From positions 1-64,000 of the forward strand of contig JAJRQC010000069.1 in the NCBI GenBank assembly GCA_024280455.1: a DNA stretch of 64,000 bases, read 5' to 3'. Positions within the stretch are counted from its first letter, which is position 1, and every line of letters starts with the position of its first letter. Under the pieces are notes generated by a model. It did not search any database and was not told where the DNA came from. It saw only the letters and a program-made list of their open reading frames with translations. The position numbers and the translations under genes are program-made. The stretch comes from Deltaproteobacteria bacterium. GTDB lineage: Bacteria > Desulfobacterota > Desulfobulbia > Desulfobulbales > Desulfobulbaceae. This document shows, in pieces, positions 18,982-27,708 of this stretch.

Positions 18982-20013
18982 TCAACATATCCGTGGCAGC
19001 GGCTCTCCGGAAAGCGGCTCAATGAGCCGGGTTCCGCCAATGGACGTCGTCAGACTGACCCTTCCAGCAGGGCCGTCTACAACCCGGCCGATACAGGCAG
19101 CCTGTTTTCCGGCCTCGGTTGATCGCATGCAGGCCAGGAGGTCGGTTGCGGCATTTTCGTCACAGATAAGAATGCATTTGCCTTCATTGGCCAGGTAGAG
19201 CGGATCAAGACCGATCAGCTCGCAGGCGGCGCCGACCACCGGTCGGACGGGAATATCCGGCTCGGAGAGATTGATGCTGATGCCTGAGGCCTGGGCAATC
19301 TCACAGAGTGTTGTTGCCAGTCCTCCCCTAGTCGGATCACGGAGAACATGCACTGCAGCACTGTTTTCAGCCAGCAGTGCCTGCACCAGATGATGCAGGG
19401 CCATTGTGTCGCTGTGCAGATCACCGGAAACCTGCAGGCCGGCCCGGTTGGTCATGATGGTAATACCGTGGTCGGCCAGGGTTCCGGAGAGGATAATTGC
19501 ATCACCGGGCCGGGCATTTTTACCCGATATGTTGATATGCTCATCAACCCGTCCGATACCGGTGGTGTTGATAAAGAGTTTATCGGCCTTGCCCCTGGGG
19601 ACGACCTTGGTATCACCGGTAATAATGTCGACCCCGGCCTTGGTACAGCAGTCGGCTATGGAGGCGATAATGATTTCAAGCTTTGCCAGCTCAAATCCTT
19701 CTTCAATGATCAGGCCAAGGCTCAGACCCAGGGGTACGGCACCGCGCATGGCCAGATCGTTGATCGTCCCGTTGACGGCAAGCTCCCCGATATTGCCGCC
19801 TGGAAAGATGATCGGGTCAACCACATAGGAATCCGTTGACATGGCCAGCCGACTTTTTTGTTTTTGGGCCGGAAGGATGGCACAGTCCTCCAGGTCATGC
19901 AGAAGTGGATTATCAAGATATTTAAGAAAGAGGTCACTGATCAGGTTCTGGCTGGCCAGTCCGCCGCTCCCGTGATCCAGGGTGATTTTTTCAGCTTTTT
20001 TTATCTGTGTCAT
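18982..20013 (-). CDS. hypE: Hydrogenase maturation protein HypE (carbamoyl dehydratase)
   Basis: 343 residues. Dehydrates the thiocarbamate carried on its C-terminal Cys to thiocyanate, which becomes the cyanide ligand of the active-site iron. The C-terminal PRIC motif is intact. The N-terminal LDHGSGGLASQNLI and the ATP-binding PurM-like segments (AMSTDSYVVDPIIFPGGNIG, RDPTRGGLATTLCEIA) are clear. Lies 35 bases after hypD in the same direction; 195 bases separate it from the hydrogenase small subunit. Confidence 0.97.
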   Translation of the reverse strand: MTQIKKAEKITLDHGSGGLASQNLISDLFLKYLDNPLLHDLEDCAILPAQKQKSRLAMSTDSYVVDPIIFPGGNIGELAVNGTINDLAMRGAVPLGLSLGLIIEEGFELAKLEIIIASIADCCTKAGVDIITGDTKVVPRGKADKLFINTTGIGRVDEHINISGKNARPGDAIILSGTLADHGITIMTNRAGLQVSGDLHSDTMALHHLVQALLAENSAAVHVLRDPTRGGLATTLCEIAQASGISINLSEPDIPVRPVVGAACELIGLDPLYLANEGKCILICDENAATDLLACMRSTEAGKQAACIGRVVDGPAGRVSLTTSIGGTRLIEPLSGEPLPRIC

Positions 20014-20048
20014 TAATGGATTTTCCTGTTGATTCTGATCGGTTATTT

Positions 20049-21137
20049 TTATTTATGGCCGCTGAATCGATAATAGGCGGCACAGGTTCCCTCTGAAGAC
20101 ACCATGCAGGGGCCGATGGGTTGCATGGGAGTGCAGGTTCTGCCGTAGAGTGGACAGTCAGGCGGCAGCAGGTGGCCCTGCAGAATCTCACCACATTTAC
20201 AGCCTTTGGGTTCCGGAACCGGTTTCAGATCAAGCTGGAGTTTGTTGACCGCGTCAAACTGTTCAAATTCCTTGCGAAGGCCAAGACCGCTGCCTGAAAT
20301 CAGGCCCAGTCCCCGCCACAGGGTATCTTCCCGGACAAAGACGGTTTCCATCAGTTCTCGGGCCCTGCTGTTGCCCGCAGCGGTGACAACCCGGGTGTAA
20401 CAGTTCTCGACCTTGGCCCGACCTTCGAGCACCTGTCTGCTCAGGCTGACCAGGCCGGCAGCGATATCGGCCGGTTCAAATCCCGCCACTGCACAGGACA
20501 GGTGGTATTTCTCCGCCAGTGGCCTGTAGGCATCTGCTCCGATAATCGCACTGACGTGGCCGGGGCAGAGCAGGCCGTCGACATTGAGTTGGGGATCAGA
20601 CATCAGGGCAACCAGTGGCGGCGGCATGACCTTGCAGCCGGCAAAAATACAAAAGTTTTCTATTCCCAGGCGCCGGGCTTCAAGAATGGTGGCGGCTATG
20701 GTCGGGGCCGTGGTCTCAAAACCGACCGCCGGGAAGAAGACGATTTTGTCCGGATATTTGCGGGCCAGGGTGAGCGCATCCATGGGCGAGTACACCACCT
20801 CAACCGTTGCACCTTCCGATCGGGCCTCGGCCAGTGAACCGTCACTGCCGGGAACCCGGATCAGGTCACCGAAGGTGGCGACCAGGACATCTTTTTTGCG
20901 GGCGGCCTGGACAAAGGCATCCACATGCCCGGCCGGGGTGACACAGACCGGACAGCCGGGGCCGGAAATGAGTTCCAGCTGTTTAGGTACCAGGGAACGA
21001 AGCCCATGCCTGAAGATCGAGACGGTATGGGTCCCGCAAACCTCCATGATTCTGAGCGGCCGGTCAACGATCATGAAGAGCTCTTCCAGTAGGGCATCGG
21101 TGATGGCCCTGTCACGGAATTCCCGGGCGCATTTCAT
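20049..21137 (-). CDS. hypD: Hydrogenase maturation iron-sulfur protein HypD
   Basis: 362 residues. Scaffold on which the Fe(CN)2CO unit is built together with HypC and HypE. Conserved motifs: RIMEVCGTHTVSIFRHGL, GPGCPVCVTP, FFPAVGFETTAPT, and a C-terminal [4Fe-4S] cysteine set (GCKCGEIL, CPLYGRTCTPMQPIGPC). Start overlaps the hypC stop by four bases (ATGA), so translation is coupled. Confidence 0.97.
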   Translation of the reverse strand: MKCAREFRDRAITDALLEELFMIVDRPLRIMEVCGTHTVSIFRHGLRSLVPKQLELISGPGCPVCVTPAGHVDAFVQAARKKDVLVATFGDLIRVPGSDGSLAEARSEGATVEVVYSPMDALTLARKYPDKIVFFPAVGFETTAPTIAATILEARRLGIENFCIFAGCKVMPPPLVALMSDPQLNVDGLLCPGHVSAIIGADAYRPLAEKYHLSCAVAGFEPADIAAGLVSLSRQVLEGRAKVENCYTRVVTAAGNSRARELMETVFVREDTLWRGLGLISGSGLGLRKEFEQFDAVNKLQLDLKPVPEPKGCKCGEILQGHLLPPDCPLYGRTCTPMQPIGPCMVSSEGTCAAYYRFSGHK

Positions 21138-21403
21138 GGCATCTCCTCTCCATTCGGCGGCAGGGATGCGGCCATTTCACGCATCAGCTGCAGATTGGTC
21201 AATGCCTCTTCTTCAGTCAGGGTATGGATGGCAAAACCGGCATGGACAATGACATAGTCTCCAATATCGGGAATCCTGTCGGCCAGGTCAAGGCGGACTT
21301 CTTTCTCCATTCCGTCGGCATCGACCACGGCAATCTGTGGGTCGGCAAGATCACCAAAAATGGTTTTTAATTCCTTTACCTGCATGGGGATGGCAAGACA
21401 CAT
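21134..21403 (-). CDS. hypC: Hydrogenase assembly chaperone HypC
   Basis: 89 residues. Begins MCLAIPMQV, with the essential Cys2 that carries the iron-ligand unit and binds the large-subunit precursor; IGDYVIVHAGFAIHTLTEEEA is the family core. First gene of the hypCDE-hydrogenase series; upstream of it lies a family-B repeat rather than another gene. Confidence 0.96.
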   Translation of the reverse strand: MCLAIPMQVKELKTIFGDLADPQIAVVDADGMEKEVRLDLADRIPDIGDYVIVHAGFAIHTLTEEEALTNLQLMREMAASLPPNGEEMP

Positions 21404-21488
21404 ATTTTTTTACCTTGTTCTGTTGCCCGGGCCGGTCAGCTGCATCAGGCCTCCTCAGGCCCGGCCAGGCAGATTATTTGTTTTTTTC

Positions 21489-21673
21489 GTAACTGTTCAG
21501 GTAGCAGTAAAACACCTGCGTAACCTGAGTCTGCAACTGTTCTGGAGTGCCTTAGGTTCGGAGTCTACGCTACCTGGTTATTTAGGAATGCAAAGCGTAC
21601 TTGTGCTACTCGAGCAGTCCTAAATAGACGAAGAGGTAAGCGCAGGCTCCGTGAGGTACTCCTGAATAGTTAC
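21489..21673. repeat. Family-B element between hypC and usp
   Basis: Left end gtaactgttcagg (21489-21501), right end cctgaatagttac (21661-21673), inverted with one mismatch, about 185 bases apart. Inside are two inverted copies of the ggagtctacgcttacct-type motif (21557-21577 and 21634-21657). The right end overlaps the stop codon of the universal stress protein gene, so that gene ends inside the terminal repeat. No coding sequence. Confidence 0.72.
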
Positions 21674-22521
21674 TCCTTTTCTACAACCAGGACCGCACAA
21701 TGGGTCTTGGCTATAACTTTTTCAGTGACATGGCCCATGAGCAGTTTGGTGAGCCCTTTACCGTGGCCGCCGATAATGACCATATCAATATTTTTTTCCC
21801 GGGCCGTATCGACGATCACATCAGAGGGTCTGCCAACTGAGACAATAGGTGTGCACTCGGCATGCACATCCTTTTCTTTAATGGTTCTGCAGATATCATC
21901 TACCAGCTCACCGGCCGTCTGAACTTCCTCTTCATTCCCGGCAACGGAAATTACATACACCTCTTGTATTGCCGAACAGTTTTTAGCCATACTCACTGTT
22001 TCTTCAACGGCCATCCGGCTGAACGGAGAGCCATCCGTGGCCAGCAAGATTCTCTGCCCGGTGATGGAGAAATCTCTGGGAACCACCAGAACTTTAGGAA
22101 AGCCATGCCCGATAACTTTGGAGGTCATACTGCCGACCATGAGTGTCAGCAGTCCTCCTTTGCCGTGCCGTCCCATTATGAGTAGATCAGCATTGTATGC
22201 ATAGGCCAGTTCCACAAGTGTTTTATCCGGCTGGCGTGACTCCTCAATGACGACCTCACATTTGATGTCGTTGTCGCCTGCCATTTGTTGTATGTTGTCG
22301 ATATACCCCTTGATCTCCTGCCGCATGGTTACAGCGGTCGCATGGGCCGAGGTGGCGGTCTCGGTATCGGTATTGATAACACTTAAGACGACAAGCCCGG
22401 CTCCGCATGCCTGGGCGAGAAATATTGCCTCTTGGACTGCGCCGTCACTGTATTCGGATCCGTCTGTTGCAAGGGCAATAATGTTCACCTTACCCATCAG
22501 ATTGGTGTTTTTTTCGGTCAT
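21670..22521 (-). CDS. Tandem universal stress protein
   Basis: 283 residues made of two UspA domains (about 10-148 and 153-283). Both carry an ATP-binding glycine motif: MGRHGKGGLLTLMVGSMTSK in the first and IGGHGKGLTKLLMGHVTEK in the second. Each domain opens with the ATDGS signature (ALATDGSEYSD, LLATDGSPFSR). Cytoplasmic stress or energy-state sensor by family. Followed on the same strand by nothing close; the transporter gene starts about 200 bases upstream in transcription order. Confidence 0.93.
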   Translation of the reverse strand: MTEKNTNLMGKVNIIALATDGSEYSDGAVQEAIFLAQACGAGLVVLSVINTDTETATSAHATAVTMRQEIKGYIDNIQQMAGDNDIKCEVVIEESRQPDKTLVELAYAYNADLLIMGRHGKGGLLTLMVGSMTSKVIGHGFPKVLVVPRDFSITGQRILLATDGSPFSRMAVEETVSMAKNCSAIQEVYVISVAGNEEEVQTAGELVDDICRTIKEKDVHAECTPIVSVGRPSDVIVDTAREKNIDMVIIGGHGKGLTKLLMGHVTEKVIAKTHCAVLVVEKE

Positions 22522-22724
22522 TTTTCTTACCTCCTTGGTTGTGTGGCTGATTTTTTGTCCATCTTATGGAGACAAAAATGTCCGCAGACCCTCCTGAATC
22601 CACCAACAAATGATCCTGTTTGCTCAAGGAATCATTATTGGACAACCTGGCGTTATAATACCACGTTGTGGGAGGCTTATATAGGAAAATCGTTCGTGCT
22701 TTGCCCATGGTCGGTATGCCGCTG

Positions 22725-24212
22725 TCAGGAGGGCACCAGAATCGACATGCCCATGAGCGGCCAGAGAATTTTAACCGCAAAGGCAATAACCAGCATCAGC
22801 ATGATGGAAGCCGGTATTCCGTACAAAAACAATTCTCCGGGGGTGAATTGTCTGGAATCGTAGGCAATGGCATTGGGTGCCGCCCCGACAAGCAGCAGAA
22901 AAGGCATGCCTGCTGCAACCAGAGAGGCAAAGACGATAACTTCGGCACTGACTCCAAGATACGGGGCTATAACCAGGGCGACCGGCAGGGATATGGCAAT
23001 AGCGGCAACGTTCATTATAAAGTTGGTCATCATGAGCACAAAGAAGGCGGTTCCCATAATAAAGACAAAGCCGGGGGCCTCGGTAAACAAGGTCAGCCAG
23101 TGAATGGCCATCCATCTGGCCGCGCCGGTCTGCCAGAGACAAAAGCCTATGCTCATAGCTCCGGCAAAGAGCAGGGTAATGTTCCAGGGGATCAACTCCA
23201 GGTCGTCCAGGGTCAGGATACCGGTAAGGAAAAAGAGGATTGTCGAGGTCAGAATGATGGAGGTCTTGTCAATGGGCTGGAGGAAGGGCAGAAAAGAGCG
23301 CAGGGTCATAGTGAGGATGACACCGCCGACAATCAAGGCAGCCAGGATCTCATTTTTGGTCCAGGGTCCAAGTCCCCGGTTGAGTTTTATGACCTTGTTC
23401 CGTAATCCCGGTATCACTTTTTTTTCCGGCTTGAAAAAGACCATGAAGAAACACCAGAGGAGAATGGTCATCAGCCAGCCGATGGGAAACATGTACAGCG
23501 TCAGCTTGAAAAAGGTTATATCCATGTTCACCCCCTGCTGGATACCCTCTTTCATGATATCGTTGTAAAAGCCCAGGGCAACCGCTCCCCGGGCCGCACC
23601 AAGCAGGGTGACGATACTGCCGGCTCCTGCTACGTAGGCCATACCCATGAAAAGACCTTTGCCGAAGCGGGTCGGCTTGTCGTCTCCGGTGTACATGGCG
23701 TAGATGGCCCCAAGCAATGGATAGATCGTGGCCGCTACCGCCGTATGAGCCATAATGTGGGCAAGGGTGGAGGTGACTATAAAACAGCCCAGGTAGATCA
23801 TGCTGGTTCGTTCACCGACAATAATGAGCATCCGGTAGGCCAGTCTCTTGGTCAACCCTGTTTTGGTGAAGACCATGCCGATGGTCAGTGAGGCAAAGAT
23901 GAAAAGAACCGATGGATCCATAAAATCCCTGAACGCCTCTTTGGCCGGTCTGATTAGAAACATGGCTTGCAGGGTGCCGATAACAATACTTGTGATACCG
24001 ATGGGGATAACTTCAAAAACCCACCAGATTCCGGCCAGGAGGAAAATGGCAATGGCGCCTTTGCCCTCGCGGCTGAGCTGAATATGCTGTCCCTGGGGAT
24101 CTATTGCATCGGGCCAGGGCTGGGCGTAATACACCGCCGCAAAAATAAAAATACCCAGCCAGCAGAAGAGTTGTTTTTTCCAGTTAATGTCTGATAAAGC
24201 GTTGGGTCTCAT
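22725..24212 (-). CDS. SLC13/DASS-family anion:sodium symporter
   Basis: 495 residues with about a dozen membrane segments. The family moves sulfate, phosphate or di/tricarboxylates with sodium. Visible features: EVIPIGITSIVIG near the first hairpin, a NITLLFAGAMSIG segment, TNFIMNVAAIAISLPVAL in the second half and the final VGAAPNAIAYDSRQFTPGE, the usual C-terminal substrate/sodium motif. In a sulfate reducer sulfate uptake is a plausible role, but the sequence alone does not settle the substrate. A CBS-domain gene 33 bases upstream in transcription order may regulate it. Confidence 0.9.
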   Translation of the reverse strand: MRPNALSDINWKKQLFCWLGIFIFAAVYYAQPWPDAIDPQGQHIQLSREGKGAIAIFLLAGIWWVFEVIPIGITSIVIGTLQAMFLIRPAKEAFRDFMDPSVLFIFASLTIGMVFTKTGLTKRLAYRMLIIVGERTSMIYLGCFIVTSTLAHIMAHTAVAATIYPLLGAIYAMYTGDDKPTRFGKGLFMGMAYVAGAGSIVTLLGAARGAVALGFYNDIMKEGIQQGVNMDITFFKLTLYMFPIGWLMTILLWCFFMVFFKPEKKVIPGLRNKVIKLNRGLGPWTKNEILAALIVGGVILTMTLRSFLPFLQPIDKTSIILTSTILFFLTGILTLDDLELIPWNITLLFAGAMSIGFCLWQTGAARWMAIHWLTLFTEAPGFVFIMGTAFFVLMMTNFIMNVAAIAISLPVALVIAPYLGVSAEVIVFASLVAAGMPFLLLVGAAPNAIAYDSRQFTPGELFLYGIPASIMLMLVIAFAVKILWPLMGMSILVPS

Positions 24213-24245
24213 ATTCCATATCCCCTGGGGAACTGTGTTCCCGGT

Positions 24246-24815
24246 TCAATGCCGACGGCTGTGGACGCACTCTTTGATAATCTGGAACACTCCTGAGAAC
24301 ACATCGGTCAGGCGCAGAATACCGGTAATCGTACCATTACGCGTGACCAGCAGGGACTGATGGTTGCCCATGATCAACAGGTGTATGGCCACACCCAGGG
24401 ACGTGTCTTCCGTCACGCATTCCGTTTCAACCGGAGGATGCATGAATTCCCTGACCTGATGCCCTGTGACTTTCTGGCAGATATGTTCAAGCGGCGCGTC
24501 CCAGAGGCTGAATTCATGCAGGGAAAGATCAATGAAGTTGTCGGAAAATCCGTATTTGCTCATTCCTGCGTGTTTGTCCGGGTCCTGGTATCTCGGCTCA
24601 AGCGCCTTGAGCACATCGAGCTGGGAGAGCTTGCCGACAACGTTGCCGCTGTTGTCCAGAACAAGTATGGCCCGGTGGCGGTACCGTTCATCATCAAATC
24701 GTTTCTGGGATTTCTCCAGCTCTATCACTGCGTCCAGGATAGAGGCGTTTTCAGAAACCGTCGCGTAATCCGACAGGTTGACCATCAGATCCTTTACTGT
24801 GTATTCTTCTTCCAT
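24246..24815 (-). CDS. CBS-domain pair protein
   Basis: 189 residues: two CBS motifs (about 5-75 and 115-185). The first contains AILVLDNSGNVVGKLSQLDVL, the second SLLVTRNGTITGILRLTDVF. Such pairs bind adenine nucleotides and often gate transporters or channels. It is transcribed just before the SLC13 transporter, which suggests a regulatory partnership. A 16-base direct repeat lies about 80-120 bases upstream of its start. Confidence 0.9.
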   Translation of the reverse strand: MEEEYTVKDLMVNLSDYATVSENASILDAVIELEKSQKRFDDERYRHRAILVLDNSGNVVGKLSQLDVLKALEPRYQDPDKHAGMSKYGFSDNFIDLSLHEFSLWDAPLEHICQKVTGHQVREFMHPPVETECVTEDTSLGVAIHLLIMGNHQSLLVTRNGTITGILRLTDVFSGVFQIIKECVHSRRH

Positions 24816-24895
24816 AAAAGATAGCCTTTTCTTTACGCCCGCTGCATCAACAGGTTGCTGTAGTCTGTGATGGACGCTGATGTTTCATTCAAGTT

Positions 24896-24933
24896 ATTCT
24901 CCATGCAGAATATTCTGATTCTCCATGCAGAAT
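24896..24933. repeat. 16-bp direct repeat upstream of CBS/transporter operon
   Basis: attctccatgcagaat occurs at 24896-24911 and again at 24918-24933, 22 bases apart (two helical turns), upstream of the CBS gene. It could be a paired operator; no regulator is assigned. Confidence 0.55.
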
Positions 24934-24967
24934 TCGTAATAGTTCACCAGAATTCATTGCTCTCTAT

Positions 24968-25153
24968 CCCCATAGCCGTCAAGCTCAGGAAGACTATTTA
25001 TAATATCGTATGACAGCTTAGCCGTAGGAGCCCGCCCCGCGGGCGATGATTTGCAGGAGCATCAATTTGGCCCGTTAGTATCGCCCGCAGGGCGGGCTCC
25101 TACGGCGGGCAACCAGCTAATATGTTACTGTTTCCCTTAGCTTGACTGCTATA
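24968..25153. repeat. Family-A MITE-like element, copy 2
   Basis: Ends ccccatagccgtcaagctcagga (24968-24990) and tttcccttagcttgactgctata (25131-25153) are inverted copies and match the ends of the element at 12872-13245. The interior differs: a 24-base inverted pair (25024-25047 and 25080-25103, core gagcccgcc). Lies directly behind the stop codon of hypF and fills the 340-base spacer. Confidence 0.8.
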
Positions 25154-25155
25154 CT

Positions 25156-27447
25156 CTATCCCTGCATTGCAGCATAGGCCTGACCCAGGGCAATGCCTCC
25201 ATCGCCGGCAGGAACCTGTTCGCCGCTGAATACGGAAAAACCAATGTCAATGCACCCGGTTGTGATCCCCTCAAGCAAAATTTTGTTCTGGAATGAACCC
25301 CCTGCCAGGACAACAGTGTCAAGACCTGTCTGTTGCCGTAGTTGCCGCAAAATTTCAATGGAACCGTCCTGCAGCCATTGGTGAAAGCCATAGGCAATTA
25401 CAGGAATGGCCACATTCTGTTGCAGATCTTCAACAATCTGCCGGATAAGGGGGCGTGAGTCAAGAATAAGTACCCCTTCTTTATCTTTCAGGGCAGGATT
25501 GTAGCGATTTGTCCTCTGGGCAACCCCTGCCATTGCCGCCTGATGTTCCAGCTGCATTGCCGCCTGACCCTCATAGTCGGCGATCAGGCAGAGGCCAAGC
25601 AGACCTGCCACTGCGTCAAAGAGTCGGCCGCAGCTGGAAGTGAGTGGACAGTTGATCTTTTGAGTAATCATTTGAGTGATAACTGCGCGTTTGCCGGTAT
25701 CAATTTGTAACAGGGCTTCGGGCAGGCGCTGCAGCTCAAGCGCGTTTGTTCCCGCGGCCATGTAAAGCATGGCCATGGCCATGCGCCAGGGTTCTCCGGC
25801 TGCGACATCTCCACCGGGCAGCGGCAGCAGTGAAAGATGTGCAAGTCTGGTGTAGCCCCGGCGATCTGCGAGGTACCATTCTCCGCCGTATACGGTTCCA
25901 TCATCACTGTAGCCGGTTCCGTCAAAAATCACTGCCAATACGGGTCCATCAAGTCCATGTTCGGCCATGACCGCTGCCCCGTGGGCATGGTGATGCTGAA
26001 CCTGTTTACAGGGCTGGGGCAGTTTTTCACAAAATCTGGTGCTCAGGTAATCGGGGTGCAGGTCGCAGGTTACTGCCTGAAAATCGGTTTCCAGGATGTT
26101 TTGGAAATGGGTGATGCTCTCGGTATAGAAGTCTAGAGCCAGGGGGCTGGTCAGCTCGCCGATATGCTGGCTGATAAAGGCTTCATTGTTGCGGACAATA
26201 CAAAAGGAGTTCTTCATCTCCGCCCCACAGCCGAGAACATTTTTTGTCTGGTGGGCAAGCAGCAGCGGCTCCGGGGTGTAGCCGCGGGCGCGTCGCAGCA
26301 TTCGGGCTTTTTTCGCCATTACCCGGACAACCGAATCATCCACTCGGGTAACAATCTCCCGATTATGCAGGAGAAAGTGATCGGCAAGACCATGAAGCCG
26401 GGCCAGGGCCTCGTCGTTGCCGGTACAGATGGGTTCCCCACTCAGGTTGCCGCTGGTCATGACCAGGGCGTGGGGGCAGTTGTGATCTGCAAGAAGCAGA
26501 TGATGCAGCGGCGTATAGGGCAGCATCAGGCCGAGAATACCGATGCCGGGAGCAAGATTTTCCGCCAGGATTGTGTTGTTTCGTTTTTCCACAAGGACAA
26601 TGGGGGCCCGGTGCGAGGAAAGCAGCTCTTCCTCCTGCTCTGAAATCAGGCAGTATTCTCGAGCCTGCTCAAGATCCCGAACCATGATTGCCAGGGGTTT
26701 CTCCCGCCTGTGTTTGCGCTCCCGCAAAGTAGCCACCGCTGAAATACTGGTGGCATCAACCGCCAGATGAAATCCGCCCAGCCCTTTGATGGCGACGATT
26801 TTTCCACGGGCCAGAGCCTCGGCACAGGCAGCAATGCAGTCGTTGGCTGTAATGGATTCTCCATCTTCGTCATGCCAGCTCAGGCTTGGCCCGCAGGTCG
26901 GGCAGGCATTGGGCTGGGCATGAAAGCGCCGGTTAAGAGGATCATGGTATTCCCGCTCACATTGCGGGCAGAGTGTAAAAACATCCATTGAGGTGTTGGG
27001 CCGGTCATAGGGAATAGTTTTAATGATCGAAAATCTGGGCCCGCAGTTGGTACAGTTGATAAAGGGATAACGGTGGCGGCGATCGCGGCGATCAAAGAGT
27101 TCCCGGATGCAGTCCGAACAGAGGCCAATATCCGGAGATATCTGGGTATTTGCCTGCTCTGCCTGCAGGCTTGGCAGGATGATGAATTCCGATCGCTGCT
27201 TCTGTACGGAGATTTCCTTTATGGTGATACTGGTGATTCGGCTGACCGGTGGTGGTTCGTTCTCGAGTCTGCTGCAGAATGTGGCAATGGCCTTTTTTGT
27301 GCCCTGTAATTCGATAAAAACACCGTTGCTGGAGTTGGCAACAGAACCTTTCAGCTGCATTTTCCCGGCAAGACGATAGACAAAGGGCCGAAAGCCGACC
27401 CCCTGGACAATGCCCTGGACACTTATTTGAATTGCCTGCTGGTGCAT
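25156..27447 (-). CDS. hypF: Carbamoyltransferase HypF
   Basis: 763 residues, full length. Transfers the carbamoyl group from carbamoyl phosphate to the HypE thiol, the source of the cyanide ligands. Domain order: acylphosphatase (1-90; VQGIVQGVGFRPFVYRLA), two zinc fingers (CSDCIRE...CTNCGPRF and CPQCERE...CPTCGPSL, about 107-180), a YrdC-like domain (200-385; GGFHLAVDATS, VMTSGNLSGEPI) and a Kae1-like domain (410-763; HHHAHGAAVMAEHG, VIFDGTGYSDDGTVYGGE, VLAGGSFQNKIL). It closes the mvh-hdr operon, nine bases after a small zinc-ribbon gene, and supplies the only hyp function absent from the other hydrogenase cluster. Confidence 0.97.
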   Translation of the reverse strand: MHQQAIQISVQGIVQGVGFRPFVYRLAGKMQLKGSVANSSNGVFIELQGTKKAIATFCSRLENEPPPVSRITSITIKEISVQKQRSEFIILPSLQAEQANTQISPDIGLCSDCIRELFDRRDRRHRYPFINCTNCGPRFSIIKTIPYDRPNTSMDVFTLCPQCEREYHDPLNRRFHAQPNACPTCGPSLSWHDEDGESITANDCIAACAEALARGKIVAIKGLGGFHLAVDATSISAVATLRERKHRREKPLAIMVRDLEQAREYCLISEQEEELLSSHRAPIVLVEKRNNTILAENLAPGIGILGLMLPYTPLHHLLLADHNCPHALVMTSGNLSGEPICTGNDEALARLHGLADHFLLHNREIVTRVDDSVVRVMAKKARMLRRARGYTPEPLLLAHQTKNVLGCGAEMKNSFCIVRNNEAFISQHIGELTSPLALDFYTESITHFQNILETDFQAVTCDLHPDYLSTRFCEKLPQPCKQVQHHHAHGAAVMAEHGLDGPVLAVIFDGTGYSDDGTVYGGEWYLADRRGYTRLAHLSLLPLPGGDVAAGEPWRMAMAMLYMAAGTNALELQRLPEALLQIDTGKRAVITQMITQKINCPLTSSCGRLFDAVAGLLGLCLIADYEGQAAMQLEHQAAMAGVAQRTNRYNPALKDKEGVLILDSRPLIRQIVEDLQQNVAIPVIAYGFHQWLQDGSIEILRQLRQQTGLDTVVLAGGSFQNKILLEGITTGCIDIGFSVFSGEQVPAGDGGIALGQAYAAMQG

Positions 27448-27456
27448 GAATACTGT

Positions 27457-27702
27457 TTACTCCTCCTGGGCCAGAGCTTCGCGGAGGAGTTGTTGATAGC
27501 GGGCTGTTTCTATAACCTTTTTCTGTTCCATATCCTCGGCCTCTTCCCTGTTTAAGTGAATCAGGCCGCAGGCGGGGCAGGAAAGGTTGACTTCATCGCC
27601 GACCGCCCGAGCTTTCAACTCCTCTGCGGTCATGTGACCGACATAGCCGCAGGCACAGGCCGGGCACTGGCCGCGAACAACAGTTTTTAATTTTTTATTC
27701 AT
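27457..27702 (-). CDS. Small zinc-ribbon-like protein between mvhA and hypF
   Basis: 81 residues, unknown function. Two Cys knuckles (GQCPACACGYVGHM and LSCPACGLIHLN) suggest one zinc ribbon; the C-terminal half is charged and helical (EDMEQKKVIETARYQQLL). Starts six bases after the mvhA stop and ends ten before hypF, so it is almost certainly co-expressed with them. Position suggests an accessory role in hydrogenase maturation, but this is inference from context. Confidence 0.8.
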   Translation of the reverse strand: MNKKLKTVVRGQCPACACGYVGHMTAEELKARAVGDEVNLSCPACGLIHLNREEAEDMEQKKVIETARYQQLLREALAQEE

Positions 27703-27708
27703 AGCCTT

